A DNA stretch of 28,873 bases, taken from a virus. A program made the position numbers and the translations under genes. The notes beneath the pieces are model-generated. The model did no database searches. It was not told the origin of the DNA and saw only the letters and a program-made list of their open reading frames with translations. Location: positions 1-28,873 of the IMG/VR virus record IMGVR_UViG_3300049893_000959. The stretch is one strand, 5' to 3'. Numbering within the stretch: position 1 is the stretch's first letter; each line of letters starts with the position of its first letter. This document shows positions 15,249 to 24,084 of this stretch, one piece after another.

Positions 15249-18200
15249 TATATCAGCCTGCTAGCTCCTATAAATTCTCTACCATCGTTATCAACAAATT
15301 TACTATAAGCATAAGTCTTTGAATCCTCGGATGCGCGCTCCATTTGTAATGAGTTAAAATCGTTCAAATTATTTGTATTGTAAATATCTATTCGCCGGGT
15401 TGCTCTAAAACTATGTAAATCGCCAGATGCATATACCGGAACAATATTACTTACAGGTAAATCTAATCCAAGATATATACCCTTTTTTTGTAATTCGGAA
15501 TCAAATTTATCATAAAGAGCAATTGCCATCCAGCCAGAATTTGTATAATTTAAGCGGCTTGATGATGACATAAAGTTAGACGCGGGGGTAATTGGATTCA
15601 TTTCTATAATATCAACTAATCCACTATAAAGATGACTGGTAGTGAAAAAACCAGAACTTGAATATATGTATCCGCCAACGGTCTTAGCTGGAAGATTTCC
15701 GCTAGTAATTAGAACTTTAATTGAACCATCCGCATCTATCCATTGCTGGGTTCTTAAATCGCTTGGCATCGAATTGCCACTGGTTAGATAAATACCAGTG
15801 ATTCGTGGATTATCAACGTTTACAATGTCATAACCATATGGATTACTAGACCAACCATTTTCGGTATAAGAATAGTTGGTTGTTACGCTATTTCCGGCAG
15901 ATGTTTTCCCAGATGGGTCGATTGCTTCTACAACTAAATCATATTTTCTATATGGTCCACCACTTATATTGATATTTAATCCTAAATCAAACTGAAATCT
16001 TGGATTTTCATATGGAGCTGCGTATCCGGTGTCTTGATAATAGATAGTTGATGATGGGATATTATTAAGAGATGGCGGGCGAACTGATATTCTATATTTA
16101 AAATCTAATGGATTTATTGAGTTTGCATCGAGTCCAACCTGCCAAGTGAAGACCGGAGAATCTAAATCATAGACGCCGCTTTTCGTTTTATCTCCAGATA
16201 ATCCAGCCGTAGTTACGTCTTTTATTCTAAGAGATGAAATAATAACATCTCGAATTGGATAACTTCCTTCAATAATTGAATGACCAGTAATACCAGATGG
16301 TGATAATATATTTGCCTCATCATTCGATGAAAATACTTTGAAATAATATGTTCCAGTGGTATAGGTATTTAGAGTCCCACCAAGAACATCCGCCGGTAAA
16401 TTAGAAACCAGAAATCTATCTTCGGGTGGATTTTTTGTTAAAATATTTGACGGGTTAGTGTCAGCGTAGACTCTATAACTTGTTATACCAGAGTAATTCA
16501 CGGGGGTATAAGAAAATCCAAGTGATCTAGTATTTCGGGATCTTTTAATTGGATAAACGGAAAGCGCCTGTGGCGGTTCGGGTATTGTTTTGTATTCTCT
16601 AACTGGCCTATCGAAAAATAATCCAGTCTCTAAATCATTATATTTTAGTATATTGTGATTAAGGGCAATTATATTGCATTTGAAATCTTCTTCTTGGTTT
16701 TTAATTACTCTGTAATAATCGTAATATTTATCTAAATGGCCATATGATTCATTTATGGTTGTTGTTCCGGTTGTTGTATTGAGATATCCAGAATATAATT
16801 CGATTGACCAAACTAAATTTCCAGTAACATTATAACTAGAAGTATTGAGCGCTGTATCGAATGTTATTTCTGTTTTTGTATTTCCATCAACCGTTATGCC
16901 GGATGCCTGATATCCAGTAAAACTTATCGATTGTAGCTGTGGCCTGCGAATATTATTATAATCAACGCCAGATAAGTCAGATATTTCTATTGGATTATAA
17001 TAATAAGATGGTGTTAGTATATCAAATTTATATACAGATCCAGTGTTTAATCCGGTAATATAACTATCAAGTAATACTCTCGATCTTCCTTCGTTGTCTA
17101 TTCTTAGCGTTCTCCCTGCTAGTTTATTTAATTTTCTATTAGAATCGAAAACTTGAATAATATCTCCAGGACGAATAAATGATCCCTCTATTCCAGCATT
17201 AAACGAAACTGTTTCTGTTTCTGTCTTCTCGGTCAAAAGAACCCATTTTCCAAGGCGTTTTGCTTGTCCCCTGCTAGTGCATCCGAAGGCATTTATTTCT
17301 AATTCTCTTATTCCATATTGTCTAATTCCATCAAAATCTTCAACATATTCAATCGCGGGTCTATAAAAATTTGTTTTATCATTGTATCTTACAATAGCGA
17401 CTGTATGACGGACTCTTTGACTACTTGATGAATAGACGAAATTTCCATCTTCAACGTTATCGTTTGTGAATTGATAAATCGGATCTTTAGGGGAGTCCTG
17501 AACTGTATATATTGTTCCACCGGCATAGTAAGTAATTCCCCTGAAAATAGAGGCCATATCATTTATTACTTTATATGCCTCATCTCTGCTATTTATACTT
17601 AAATTACATGTAAATCTTGGCTCAAGTCCGCCGTAGCCATCTGGAACTAATTGATCACAATATTTTCCGATCTCATATAAAGTCCATTTATCGATATTGG
17701 CTTCTGGTAGATATTTTCCGAGACCGTATCTTTGATTTGTTAATAAATCATAATAACACCATGCTGGATTATCGGTCCATTGTTTACTTGAATGAAATGA
17801 TCCGCTCCATCCTTCTGCTGGCTCTGTATATGTCTTTTTTCTTGGGTCGTAAGTATCTGGAATTTTGACTTTTAGTAATTCTACCTCAAATGCTCTCGTT
17901 GGTATTTGTGAAAAAAATTCAGCACTAAATCTTGATCTAACAATTGCTGAATTAGGGTATAAATAAGTATCTGAATATATTTCTGTTAAACTATCAATAA
18001 ACGTTTGATTTCTTAAATTGGTTCCAAGTGAATCTGGGGTTATTCTTATGATTTTTATTTCCCAGCCAACAAAATCTTTCTCGTTTTGAAAATTTCCATA
18101 AAAAGTAATTCTTGAGGATTTTATGTAACCATAATTTAATTTACCTTTTACCTTTTCACGAAACCCAAGGTAATAATAAGGCGGAGTTTTGCCAACTGTA

Positions 18201-18844
18201 GAAAATAGTGGGCGATAGTGTCCTTCATATTCTACTGTAGTTGCATATGTATTACCGTATTCATTTTTATTTTCTGGATCTGATATTGTTTCAGATAATA
18301 CAGTAAATTTAACATTAATATCTGCCGCTTGGCATTCTTTATTTAGTATTCTATAATATTTTGTGTAGTCTTTATTAATATCATCTGCTTGACCGGCGGC
18401 GCTTAGTGTTGTTCCGCGCAGTCTTTCTCCTATTTGTCTTGTTATTGTAAGTTCTGGATCGCTCTGATTTACTAAAGAACCATCTGGGGTCCCAAATGAA
18501 TATGAAGTGTCAATTCGTTGAAAATTATATTTATTATCACTACTAACAACCGGAACCTCGCCCCAGTAAATGGATCGCAAAAATTTGGATGTTGAATTTG
18601 GTGGATTTGGATATGGATGAAAATAATTATACTGCCAGCCAATTTCACCGGCATTTCCAGATGTTCCGGTTGGAGGATAATAACCGGTAACTAATCCTTG
18701 AATTTCGCCTTCACATATTAAATCTAATACTTCTATTTCAGTAAGGGAGAGGGCTCCTTTTGGCAAATAATTACCGTTGGCGTCGTATTGTCCCAAAACG
18801 GCGTCTGTTACTGGATATTCAACTGGATAATGTTGTTCAGCCAT
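15248..18844 (-). CDS. Tail tip / host specificity protein, lambda gpJ-like
   Basis: 1198 residues from ATG 18844, close to lambda gpJ (1132). The N-terminal third includes the start SLTEIEVLDLICEGEIQGLV, typical of the family, and WTDNPAWCYYDLLTNQRYGL (about 352-371), which matches the lambda WTDNPAW segment. The region after it (FTCNLSINSRDEAYKVINDM and onwards) is the phage_tail_3/TipJ domain. The rest is made of beta-sandwich, fibronectin-like repeats to the C-terminus, which in this family carries the receptor-binding end. The protein forms the central tip of the siphovirus tail and contacts the host. The order L-K-I-J upstream supports the call. It overlaps both neighbours by one base. 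Confidence 0.93.
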   Translation of the reverse strand: MAEQHYPVEYPVTDAVLGQYDANGNYLPKGALSLTEIEVLDLICEGEIQGLVTGYYPPTGTSGNAGEIGWQYNYFHPYPNPPNSTSKFLRSIYWGEVPVVSSDNKYNFQRIDTSYSFGTPDGSLVNQSDPELTITRQIGERLRGTTLSAAGQADDINKDYTKYYRILNKECQAADINVKFTVLSETISDPENKNEYGNTYATTVEYEGHYRPLFSTVGKTPPYYYLGFREKVKGKLNYGYIKSSRITFYGNFQNEKDFVGWEIKIIRITPDSLGTNLRNQTFIDSLTEIYSDTYLYPNSAIVRSRFSAEFFSQIPTRAFEVELLKVKIPDTYDPRKKTYTEPAEGWSGSFHSSKQWTDNPAWCYYDLLTNQRYGLGKYLPEANIDKWTLYEIGKYCDQLVPDGYGGLEPRFTCNLSINSRDEAYKVINDMASIFRGITYYAGGTIYTVQDSPKDPIYQFTNDNVEDGNFVYSSSSQRVRHTVAIVRYNDKTNFYRPAIEYVEDFDGIRQYGIRELEINAFGCTSRGQAKRLGKWVLLTEKTETETVSFNAGIEGSFIRPGDIIQVFDSNRKLNKLAGRTLRIDNEGRSRVLLDSYITGLNTGSVYKFDILTPSYYYNPIEISDLSGVDYNNIRRPQLQSISFTGYQASGITVDGNTKTEITFDTALNTSSYNVTGNLVWSIELYSGYLNTTTGTTTINESYGHLDKYYDYYRVIKNQEEDFKCNIIALNHNILKYNDLETGLFFDRPVREYKTIPEPPQALSVYPIKRSRNTRSLGFSYTPVNYSGITSYRVYADTNPSNILTKNPPEDRFLVSNLPADVLGGTLNTYTTGTYYFKVFSSNDEANILSPSGITGHSIIEGSYPIRDVIISSLRIKDVTTAGLSGDKTKSGVYDLDSPVFTWQVGLDANSINPLDFKYRISVRPPSLNNIPSSTIYYQDTGYAAPYENPRFQFDLGLNINISGGPYRKYDLVVEAIDPSGKTSAGNSVTTNYSYTENGWSSNPYGYDIVNVDNPRITGIYLTSGNSMPSDLRTQQWIDADGSIKVLITSGNLPAKTVGGYIYSSSGFFTTSHLYSGLVDIIEMNPITPASNFMSSSSRLNYTNSGWMAIALYDKFDSELQKKGIYLGLDLPVSNIVPVYASGDLHSFRATRRIDIYNTNNLNDFNSLQMERASEDSKTYAYSKFVDNDGREFIGASRLI

Positions 18845-20871
18845 TAATATTCTCCATTATACAAAAATGCAAAATTAGGCCAAAGTTTATCTTGATATCT
18901 GTCCCATTTGCCGCCTATCATTATTCTTCCATCGGTTAATGTTGATGCTGTAAAGTTTTCGTCGTCCCGGCATAGAACTTTATAGACAATGGTATCAGGT
19001 TCGCCCGGATCGAATCTAGAGATAAAAGAAGTATCGAGTGATCCATTTGTATTTAATCTAGCTAAATTTTTACTTGATAGCGTGTTTCCAATTGTGTCTG
19101 AAATTGTATCCCATTGTCCACCTATTAAAATTTTTCCATCTCTAGTCTGAACATAAATTGAACGTATCGATATATTAGATCCAGTAAAACTGGGAGATGT
19201 AAATGATGAGTCATTACTTCCGTTGGTATTGATTCTGGTGATGTAATGCTTGTCAGTGTCGGAGGCAACAGAAGTAAAATCACCAGCCACAAGTAGTTTG
19301 CTATTGGAATCCAGTTTTATATCATATACGGTTCCATTCATAACTTCCGGATCTGAAAATGATAAATCTAAGGCACCAGTTGAATCTAATTTCGCAACTC
19401 GACCCCTGGTGGTTCCATTTACACTTGTGAAATTACCACAAATAAATATATTATCAGAACCATCAACGATTACGCATCTTATTGTTGATGAAGCTGAAAT
19501 TCCAGACCATGATGATAAATCGGTTGCATTGTGTCTAATTTTTCCATTTCCGTCTATAACTTTTGTAAATTTTCCAAGATTTGGTTTTGTTATTGTTGAT
19601 GCCGACTGTCCAATTTCTGTGGATGAATATTCTGTAAAATCCCCGCAAATAAAAGTATCGCCAGATGTATTGGTGGCAGATGATCCTGGTTTTATAAAAG
19701 ATCCGTATACAGTTCCATTTGCTGTGACTATAGCTATATCGCCGGTTCCATCGTATCCGCCATCGTTTTTGTCACTGAAAATAATTAGATTGTTTTTAAA
19801 AAGTTTTGATTGAGAAAACCTGTTTGGGGGGATAAAAATATTAAATATTCCACCGAGTACAGCATGTCCGGAAAGAGATCCGCGTTTCATTATCGTGTAA
19901 AAAAATGATTCACCGGCCATATCGCTTGTTATTAACAGGGGTGGGGGTCCAATTTCACTAAGTAGTGGCCCGCCATACTGTTCAAATTTATGATCATCTT
20001 GAATGTCTTTAAAAAATTTATATCCAACTCTTCTTTCGGCTCCGTAGCCATAATATCCTTCGGTGACTTTTGTATTTCCTCTAAATATTAATATTGGTGA
20101 TGATTTTATTTTGTTAATTCCCATGCTATACTGGATATCGTAGTCTCCAGTTCCATGACTAATTTCTTTTCCGTCTTGATCATGAAAGTCTAAAGCTCCA
20201 GGTGTAGTATCATTTTCTCCTAAAATTGCATTTGCACTTATATTGCTAATTACATAAGCTGCTGATATCACCTGACTTCCAACAATTAATCTTCCATAGC
20301 CAACTGGAACTGGTCCACCTTCATTTACTGTATTTTCTGGACCATTAAATAAATATGACTTTTTACCCGCACTAGAATCTATTTGTCTAAAATCGTCAAA
20401 TTTGGGTGGCCTCATTAGTAAATTAATAACTCCTCCCGCTATTAATCCAAGACCGGCAACAATTAATGGTGCGGCCCATGCTGGACCGGCGAATGCTAAT
20501 CCAACGATAGCCAAAACAACCCCAAGAATAACAGTAAAAATACCTAAAATTTCATCTCCAGCTCCCTCTAAAACTGGAACTATTTCTATTGTTTTTAATT
20601 TTGAATTTTTTATAGAAAGTTCAGAATCTTGAATATTATTTAAATTATTTAAATCTTTATCTGTTTTGAATGGTTCTCCATTTATAATCATTTTATAGCG
20701 AACGCCAGCTTTATCCCTTTCTAGCAACCAAGGATAAAGTTTTCTTTTTGAATTGATATTGATGGCGTGGATGGCTTCGGAAATAGACGAAACACAAAGA
20801 TTATATTCTTTATGAAAATTCTTTCCAAGTTCGCCATATAATTTAACTTTTACAGCTTTTTGTTGTTCCAT
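18844..20871 (-). CDS. Tail assembly protein, lambda gpI-like, fused to delta-60 beta-propeller
   Basis: 675 residues from ATG 20871; lambda gpI is only about 220. Residues 1-210 match gpI: a ubiquitin-like start, a Gly-rich hydrophobic stretch at about 110-155 (VILGVVLAIVGLAFAG), and the signature YLFNGPENTVNEGGPVPVGY (173-192) with GSQVISAAY. Residues about 380-675 hold five blades of delta-60-type repeats (FICGDFT, FICGNFTSVNGT, LLVAGDFTSV, ILIGGQWDTIS, IMIGGKWDRY, with ARLNTNGSLDTSF-type linkers), a beta-propeller surface domain. The fusion is unusual. The gpI part should help assemble the tip, and the propeller could be exposed for binding. Both are clear in sequence; the combined role is inference. 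Confidence 0.85.
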   Translation of the reverse strand: MEQQKAVKVKLYGELGKNFHKEYNLCVSSISEAIHAININSKRKLYPWLLERDKAGVRYKMIINGEPFKTDKDLNNLNNIQDSELSIKNSKLKTIEIVPVLEGAGDEILGIFTVILGVVLAIVGLAFAGPAWAAPLIVAGLGLIAGGVINLLMRPPKFDDFRQIDSSAGKKSYLFNGPENTVNEGGPVPVGYGRLIVGSQVISAAYVISNISANAILGENDTTPGALDFHDQDGKEISHGTGDYDIQYSMGINKIKSSPILIFRGNTKVTEGYYGYGAERRVGYKFFKDIQDDHKFEQYGGPLLSEIGPPPLLITSDMAGESFFYTIMKRGSLSGHAVLGGIFNIFIPPNRFSQSKLFKNNLIIFSDKNDGGYDGTGDIAIVTANGTVYGSFIKPGSSATNTSGDTFICGDFTEYSSTEIGQSASTITKPNLGKFTKVIDGNGKIRHNATDLSSWSGISASSTIRCVIVDGSDNIFICGNFTSVNGTTRGRVAKLDSTGALDLSFSDPEVMNGTVYDIKLDSNSKLLVAGDFTSVASDTDKHYITRINTNGSNDSSFTSPSFTGSNISIRSIYVQTRDGKILIGGQWDTISDTIGNTLSSKNLARLNTNGSLDTSFISRFDPGEPDTIVYKVLCRDDENFTASTLTDGRIMIGGKWDRYQDKLWPNFAFLYNGEY

Positions 20872-20874
20872 TTT

Positions 20875-21591
20875 TTATGACTTTAACCTAATTACGTGAG
20901 TCACTTTATTTTGAAAAAATTTATCAAAAATCTCCATTTTAGAAAATTGATAGCGTGGATGATGAAGAAAAATTCCATCCTCTACATATAATCCAATATG
21001 GTGCGGGGGACCATTTATGTTTGTATAATTAAATAATATAATATCGTTTTTTGATATATTATACTTCCAATTATCAAGAATATTAAATTGATTACTTTTA
21101 TTTAAATTATCAAGTATTAAATTTTTATTTGATAAATACCATTTTTCGTCCATTTCTGGTATATTAGCCGCAATAATAGTATTTAATTCGTTTTTATAAA
21201 AATCAAAAATAAGTGAAAAACAATTATTTGTCTTATAGTCAAATTTTCTTCCTATATATTTATTTGAATAGTCACTTGGATAGAAAACATTAAATTCGTC
21301 CGTTTCTAGGCAATACATTACGTATATTTTGTTATGATTTGTAGAATTTACCTTGTCAAATTCGCTAAAATTCTTGTTTTTGGCGTGTGAATGATATACG
21401 GCTGCTATTTTATTCTCTTTTTCCGCTTCGATATAGTCTAGTGGGTGAATAGAAAATGTTTTATGTTTTAAGCATGACACATTTCTGGCTCTAAATATAT
21501 CGTTATCATCAAGAATAAAACCACAAACCTCCTCGTTTGGAAATTCAAGTGAATGTTTTTTTATTTTTGATTTAATTATATCTGTTAACAT
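20875..21591 (-). CDS. Tail protein with JAMM and NlpC/P60 domains, lambda gpK-like
   Basis: 238 residues from ATG 21591. The first half is a JAMM (MPN) zinc-peptidase-like domain: Glu20 or Glu21 in PNEEVCGF and HSHAKNKNFSEFD at 67-79. The second half is an NlpC/P60 papain-like domain with the probable catalytic Cys124 (TNNCFSL) and His198 (PPHHIGLY). Lambda gpK has the same order. The NlpC domain may cut peptidoglycan cross-links during entry, and the JAMM domain may process a tail protein. The gap from the second His to the Ser (six residues) is one shorter than the usual JAMM spacing. The gene lies between L and I. Confidence 0.9.
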   Translation of the reverse strand: MLTDIIKSKIKKHSLEFPNEEVCGFILDDNDIFRARNVSCLKHKTFSIHPLDYIEAEKENKIAAVYHSHAKNKNFSEFDKVNSTNHNKIYVMYCLETDEFNVFYPSDYSNKYIGRKFDYKTNNCFSLIFDFYKNELNTIIAANIPEMDEKWYLSNKNLILDNLNKSNQFNILDNWKYNISKNDIILFNYTNINGPPHHIGLYVEDGIFLHHPRYQFSKMEIFDKFFQNKVTHVIRLKS

Positions 21592-22637
21592 TATCTAGCT
21601 AATTTATTTACCGAGGGAAAACCACAATATTTTAGTCTTCCTTTAACGATGCCAGTTGAGCCTGGAATAACAGCACCAGATGTTCCCCATCTTAATTTAC
21701 ACCCACTGACAAATCTTGAGCAATTATCGGCTATCCAGTATCTAGTATCAGGCGGAGATGCTAATGGATTATTTATAGATGCTACAAAATAGTATTTTAT
21801 GTTATTTTTTTGAATAAAAACATAATGTCCTTTTTTATAGGGAATATTTGTTTGGTATTCGCCCATATCAACAAGTGAAATATTCCCAAGGATTTCTGTA
21901 ATCAATTCATCTTTTTCATTTGCTATTGGGGGAGCGTCAAGTGGTAATGTTGCATTATTATGTATTGATGTAATTCTAGATGCTGATTCATAACAGCATC
22001 CTTCTCCCCTATATTGAGCAGGACAAACATTAGAAACGACAAGTCTGCCCGGTAGTTTAATCCCATCTACATTTATAATTGGAGATAATTCGTATTCTAT
22101 TGATGACTTATCTTCTCTTGATTTTCTATCAAAATAAAATATATCTCTCGGAAATTCGGCATATGGATCTGGGTCTGGTGAAAATCCATGAATATCGCTT
22201 AAAAAATTTTGAGCATCTAAATATTTAGCAAATGTTCTTATTCTTGTTATTTTCGCGCCAACAAGGTCGCCGATTTGACGAATATAAACTTTTAACCTTG
22301 AAAATTCGGGAATTCCTTGATCTGATACGGTTATTGACAGTTTGGGTTCTGGAATGGTTCCATCTCCAGTGTATTCCATTCCTGTTATTTGAATTGGAAT
22401 AGCAATATATTCATTGCCACGCCAATAAATAGAAGAATCAAATAGTTTTATATTATTATGGAATCTAAATATTCCAAGAAATGGATTATTTATAATATCT
22501 GAATTTTTAATAATCCCAAGGTCAATAGCGAGATTAGATATATCTATTTCAAACATGCTTACTACAGTTGTCGGTGTTAGTGACAGTAAATCACTTTGAA
22601 TTTTCTTTGATGATATTTGTGCTTGGGCTTTTTCCAT
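21591..22637 (-). CDS. Minor tail protein, lambda gpL-like, with probable Fe-S site and inserted domain
   Basis: 348 residues from ATG 22637; lambda gpL is about 232. The N-terminal part (LLSLTPTTVVSMFEIDISNL, GNEYIAIPIQITGMEYTGDG) is typical of gpL. Cysteines at 205, 214/215, 306 and 313 have spacings of 9 and 7 residues on each side of a long insertion, as in the four lambda gpL cysteines that hold an iron-sulphur cluster (from memory, positions 173, 182, 205, 212). Between them lies an extra stretch, including a carbohydrate-binding-like segment at about 259-305 (YKKGHYVFIQKNNIKYYFVA). It overlaps its neighbours M and K by one base each. It acts in tail-tip assembly. Confidence 0.88.
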   Translation of the reverse strand: MEKAQAQISSKKIQSDLLSLTPTTVVSMFEIDISNLAIDLGIIKNSDIINNPFLGIFRFHNNIKLFDSSIYWRGNEYIAIPIQITGMEYTGDGTIPEPKLSITVSDQGIPEFSRLKVYIRQIGDLVGAKITRIRTFAKYLDAQNFLSDIHGFSPDPDPYAEFPRDIFYFDRKSREDKSSIEYELSPIINVDGIKLPGRLVVSNVCPAQYRGEGCCYESASRITSIHNNATLPLDAPPIANEKDELITEILGNISLVDMGEYQTNIPYKKGHYVFIQKNNIKYYFVASINNPLASPPDTRYWIADNCSRFVSGCKLRWGTSGAVIPGSTGIVKGRLKYCGFPSVNKLAR

Positions 22638-23152
22638 TAGACAACCGTTTCTTCAAAAAGGCATTTAATTGAATAATTATTATAGAAATCAATAGAAATA
22701 GGAAATTGTAGGCATTTCCATCTTTTTTTCTTTCCAAAAGGAGGCGGAAGGGTAAAAAGAAACGTTCCACCATTTCTGGTTGATAAAAAATGAACAATTG
22801 CTAGAGCCTCGTCAACATTTCTTCCATTGAATTGAGCGTCAATTGTTATTAGATTGTTGTTTATTCCGTCTGGAATAATTTGTGAGTATCCATTAGAAAA
22901 TTTAATTACTTGTGTTCTTGGGGACATGTCTATGCTTAAACTATAGGACGGAAGCCAAAAAAACTCTGGTTTTGTAGAATTGTCTATTGGATCATATCCC
23001 ATTCCGCCCCATCTGGTGCCACCTGGAGATGGCGTATTGTTGCTATTATTATCTATTAAAGAATAATAGTAATCGTTGTTTTGTTTTACTGTATTATTTT
23101 TGGAATAAACAGTAGAACTGTTCCATGTTGAAATAGAATAAATATCTGGCAT
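22637..23152 (-). CDS. Minor tail protein, lambda gpM-like, with N-terminal carbohydrate-binding-like segment
   Basis: 171 residues from ATG 23152. Residues about 60-171 (PEFFWLPSYSLSIDMSPRTQ, then GYSQIIPDGINNN and TFLFTLPPPFGKKKRW) match the phage minor tail M family, which joins the tip to the tail tube. Residues about 8-50 (STWNSSTVYSKNNTVKQNND, YYYSL, NNTPS) resemble CBM5/12 chitin-binding-like modules, with their W, Y, V, YY and TP pattern. The gene is first in the M-L-K-I-J series and lies 30 nt after the GTGTAAT element at 23173-23182. No tape-measure gene is found upstream, because the opposite-strand block begins there. Confidence 0.85.
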   Translation of the reverse strand: MPDIYSISTWNSSTVYSKNNTVKQNNDYYYSLIDNNSNNTPSPGGTRWGGMGYDPIDNSTKPEFFWLPSYSLSIDMSPRTQVIKFSNGYSQIIPDGINNNLITIDAQFNGRNVDEALAIVHFLSTRNGGTFLFTLPPPFGKKKRWKCLQFPISIDFYNNYSIKCLFEETVV

Positions 23153-23172
23153 ATTATCAATACCTATCTCAA

Positions 23173-23182
23173 TAAATTACAC
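23173..23182 (-). promoter_or_regulatory. GTGTAATTTA element, candidate promoter for the M-L-K-I-J genes (copy 6)
   Basis: The minus strand reads GTGTAATTTA, 30 nt before the ATG of the M-like gene, in the 71-bp divergent region between the minus and plus blocks. Function is inferred. Confidence 0.55.
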
Positions 23183-23190
23183 GAAATTGC

Positions 23191-23200
23191 CTGTAATATT
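23191..23200 (+). promoter_or_regulatory. CTGTAATATT element, candidate promoter for the plus-strand block
   Basis: The plus strand reads CTGTAATATT, 33 nt before ATG 23224. It shares the TGTAAT core with the minus-strand elements and sits back to back with the copy at 23173-23182. This is the only plus-strand candidate next to a gene start. Confidence 0.45.
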
Positions 23201-23223
23201 AGTTGTTAAGGCTAGAAATACAA

Positions 23224-24084
23224 ATGATTAATAATTTAGTAGCTAATTCTAATACAACAAGAGAAGAACAGCATTTTTTCATTGGATCTACCCAGATTCC
23301 GGGGGTCCAGACTGTTGATTATTCATATACAACCAATTCAATTCCATTAAAATTTATAGGAATGACTGGAAATGTAATGTCAATTCCGGCGGGACCAGAA
23401 AACGGAAGGGTTGGGGTTGGTACTTTATTAATAACGAATGATCAATTTATAGGATTAACTGGAAATCAGGGGGTTAATGGTTATATATTTAAAGATATAA
23501 CTCAGACTGGAAATAATATTGGATTTGTTTCTGGATATTTAACGAATTATAATGCTTCTTGCGCTATAGGTCAAATTCCACAAATTGGTGCTAATTTTGA
23601 AGTTCTTGGTAATATAGGTCGAATACCAAGTTCAGAGGCTAGTTCTGTCGTGTCTAATTTTCAGTCGATAGCAAGCCATGTATCTACATTGCCATTAAAA
23701 ATAGCAAATCCAAATTCAATAGTATTAAGTTTATCTGATTTAACGACTAATAGAACACAATCTTTTGATGTAAATATAACCGTTCCGAGACAGGCAAATT
23801 ATATTATAGGAAATAGATATCCAGTTTCAGTTTCTATTAATTATCCAATAGAAGCAAGAGTTAGATTTACAATTGATTGTAATGATTATGTTTTTAAGAC
23901 GTTAAAATCTTTTCCATTTAATGAAAAAAGAAACGATATATCAATAACGTTAAAAGATTTAGAAATTGGAGATACTATTTTAACTTATAGTTTTAGTGAT
24001 ATGGAACTTGTTGGTGAAGAATATTCAACGGATGTAAATGGTTCAGCTAGGGCAACGATAGAATATAGAAAATTTTTAATGTAA
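23224..24084 (+). CDS. Tail-tube-like protein, first of three paralogues
   Basis: 286 residues with the start placed at ATG 23224 (MINNLVANSNTTREEQHFFI). A TTG at 23203 is possible but less likely. The protein is beta-rich and uses the TG and SG turns seen throughout the block (KFIGMTGNVMSIPAG, GFVSGYLTNYNASCAIGQIP, about 105-124). The GYLTNY motif with a following strand is shared with the next two proteins. The middle and C-terminal parts (RQANYIIGNRYPVSVSINYP, ARATIEYRKFLM) fit a tail-tube or tail-surface fold. It overlaps the next gene by one base (TAATG). A structural role in the tail is inference. Confidence 0.6.
   Translation: MINNLVANSNTTREEQHFFIGSTQIPGVQTVDYSYTTNSIPLKFIGMTGNVMSIPAGPENGRVGVGTLLITNDQFIGLTGNQGVNGYIFKDITQTGNNIGFVSGYLTNYNASCAIGQIPQIGANFEVLGNIGRIPSSEASSVVSNFQSIASHVSTLPLKIANPNSIVLSLSDLTTNRTQSFDVNITVPRQANYIIGNRYPVSVSINYPIEARVRFTIDCNDYVFKTLKSFPFNEKRNDISITLKDLEIGDTILTYSFSDMELVGEEYSTDVNGSARATIEYRKFLM

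Noticed and set aside
19250-19813. Long plus-strand open frame opposite the gpI-propeller gene
   Set aside because: It is a shadow of the minus-strand coding region, with no recognisable domain, no leader element and an unlikely Pro/Val/Ser-rich composition.
1221-20871. Shared WPNFA motif at the C-termini of the 1221-2918 and 18844-20871 products
   Set aside because: In the second protein it falls inside a propeller blade repeat, and the surrounding residues differ, so it is likely chance.
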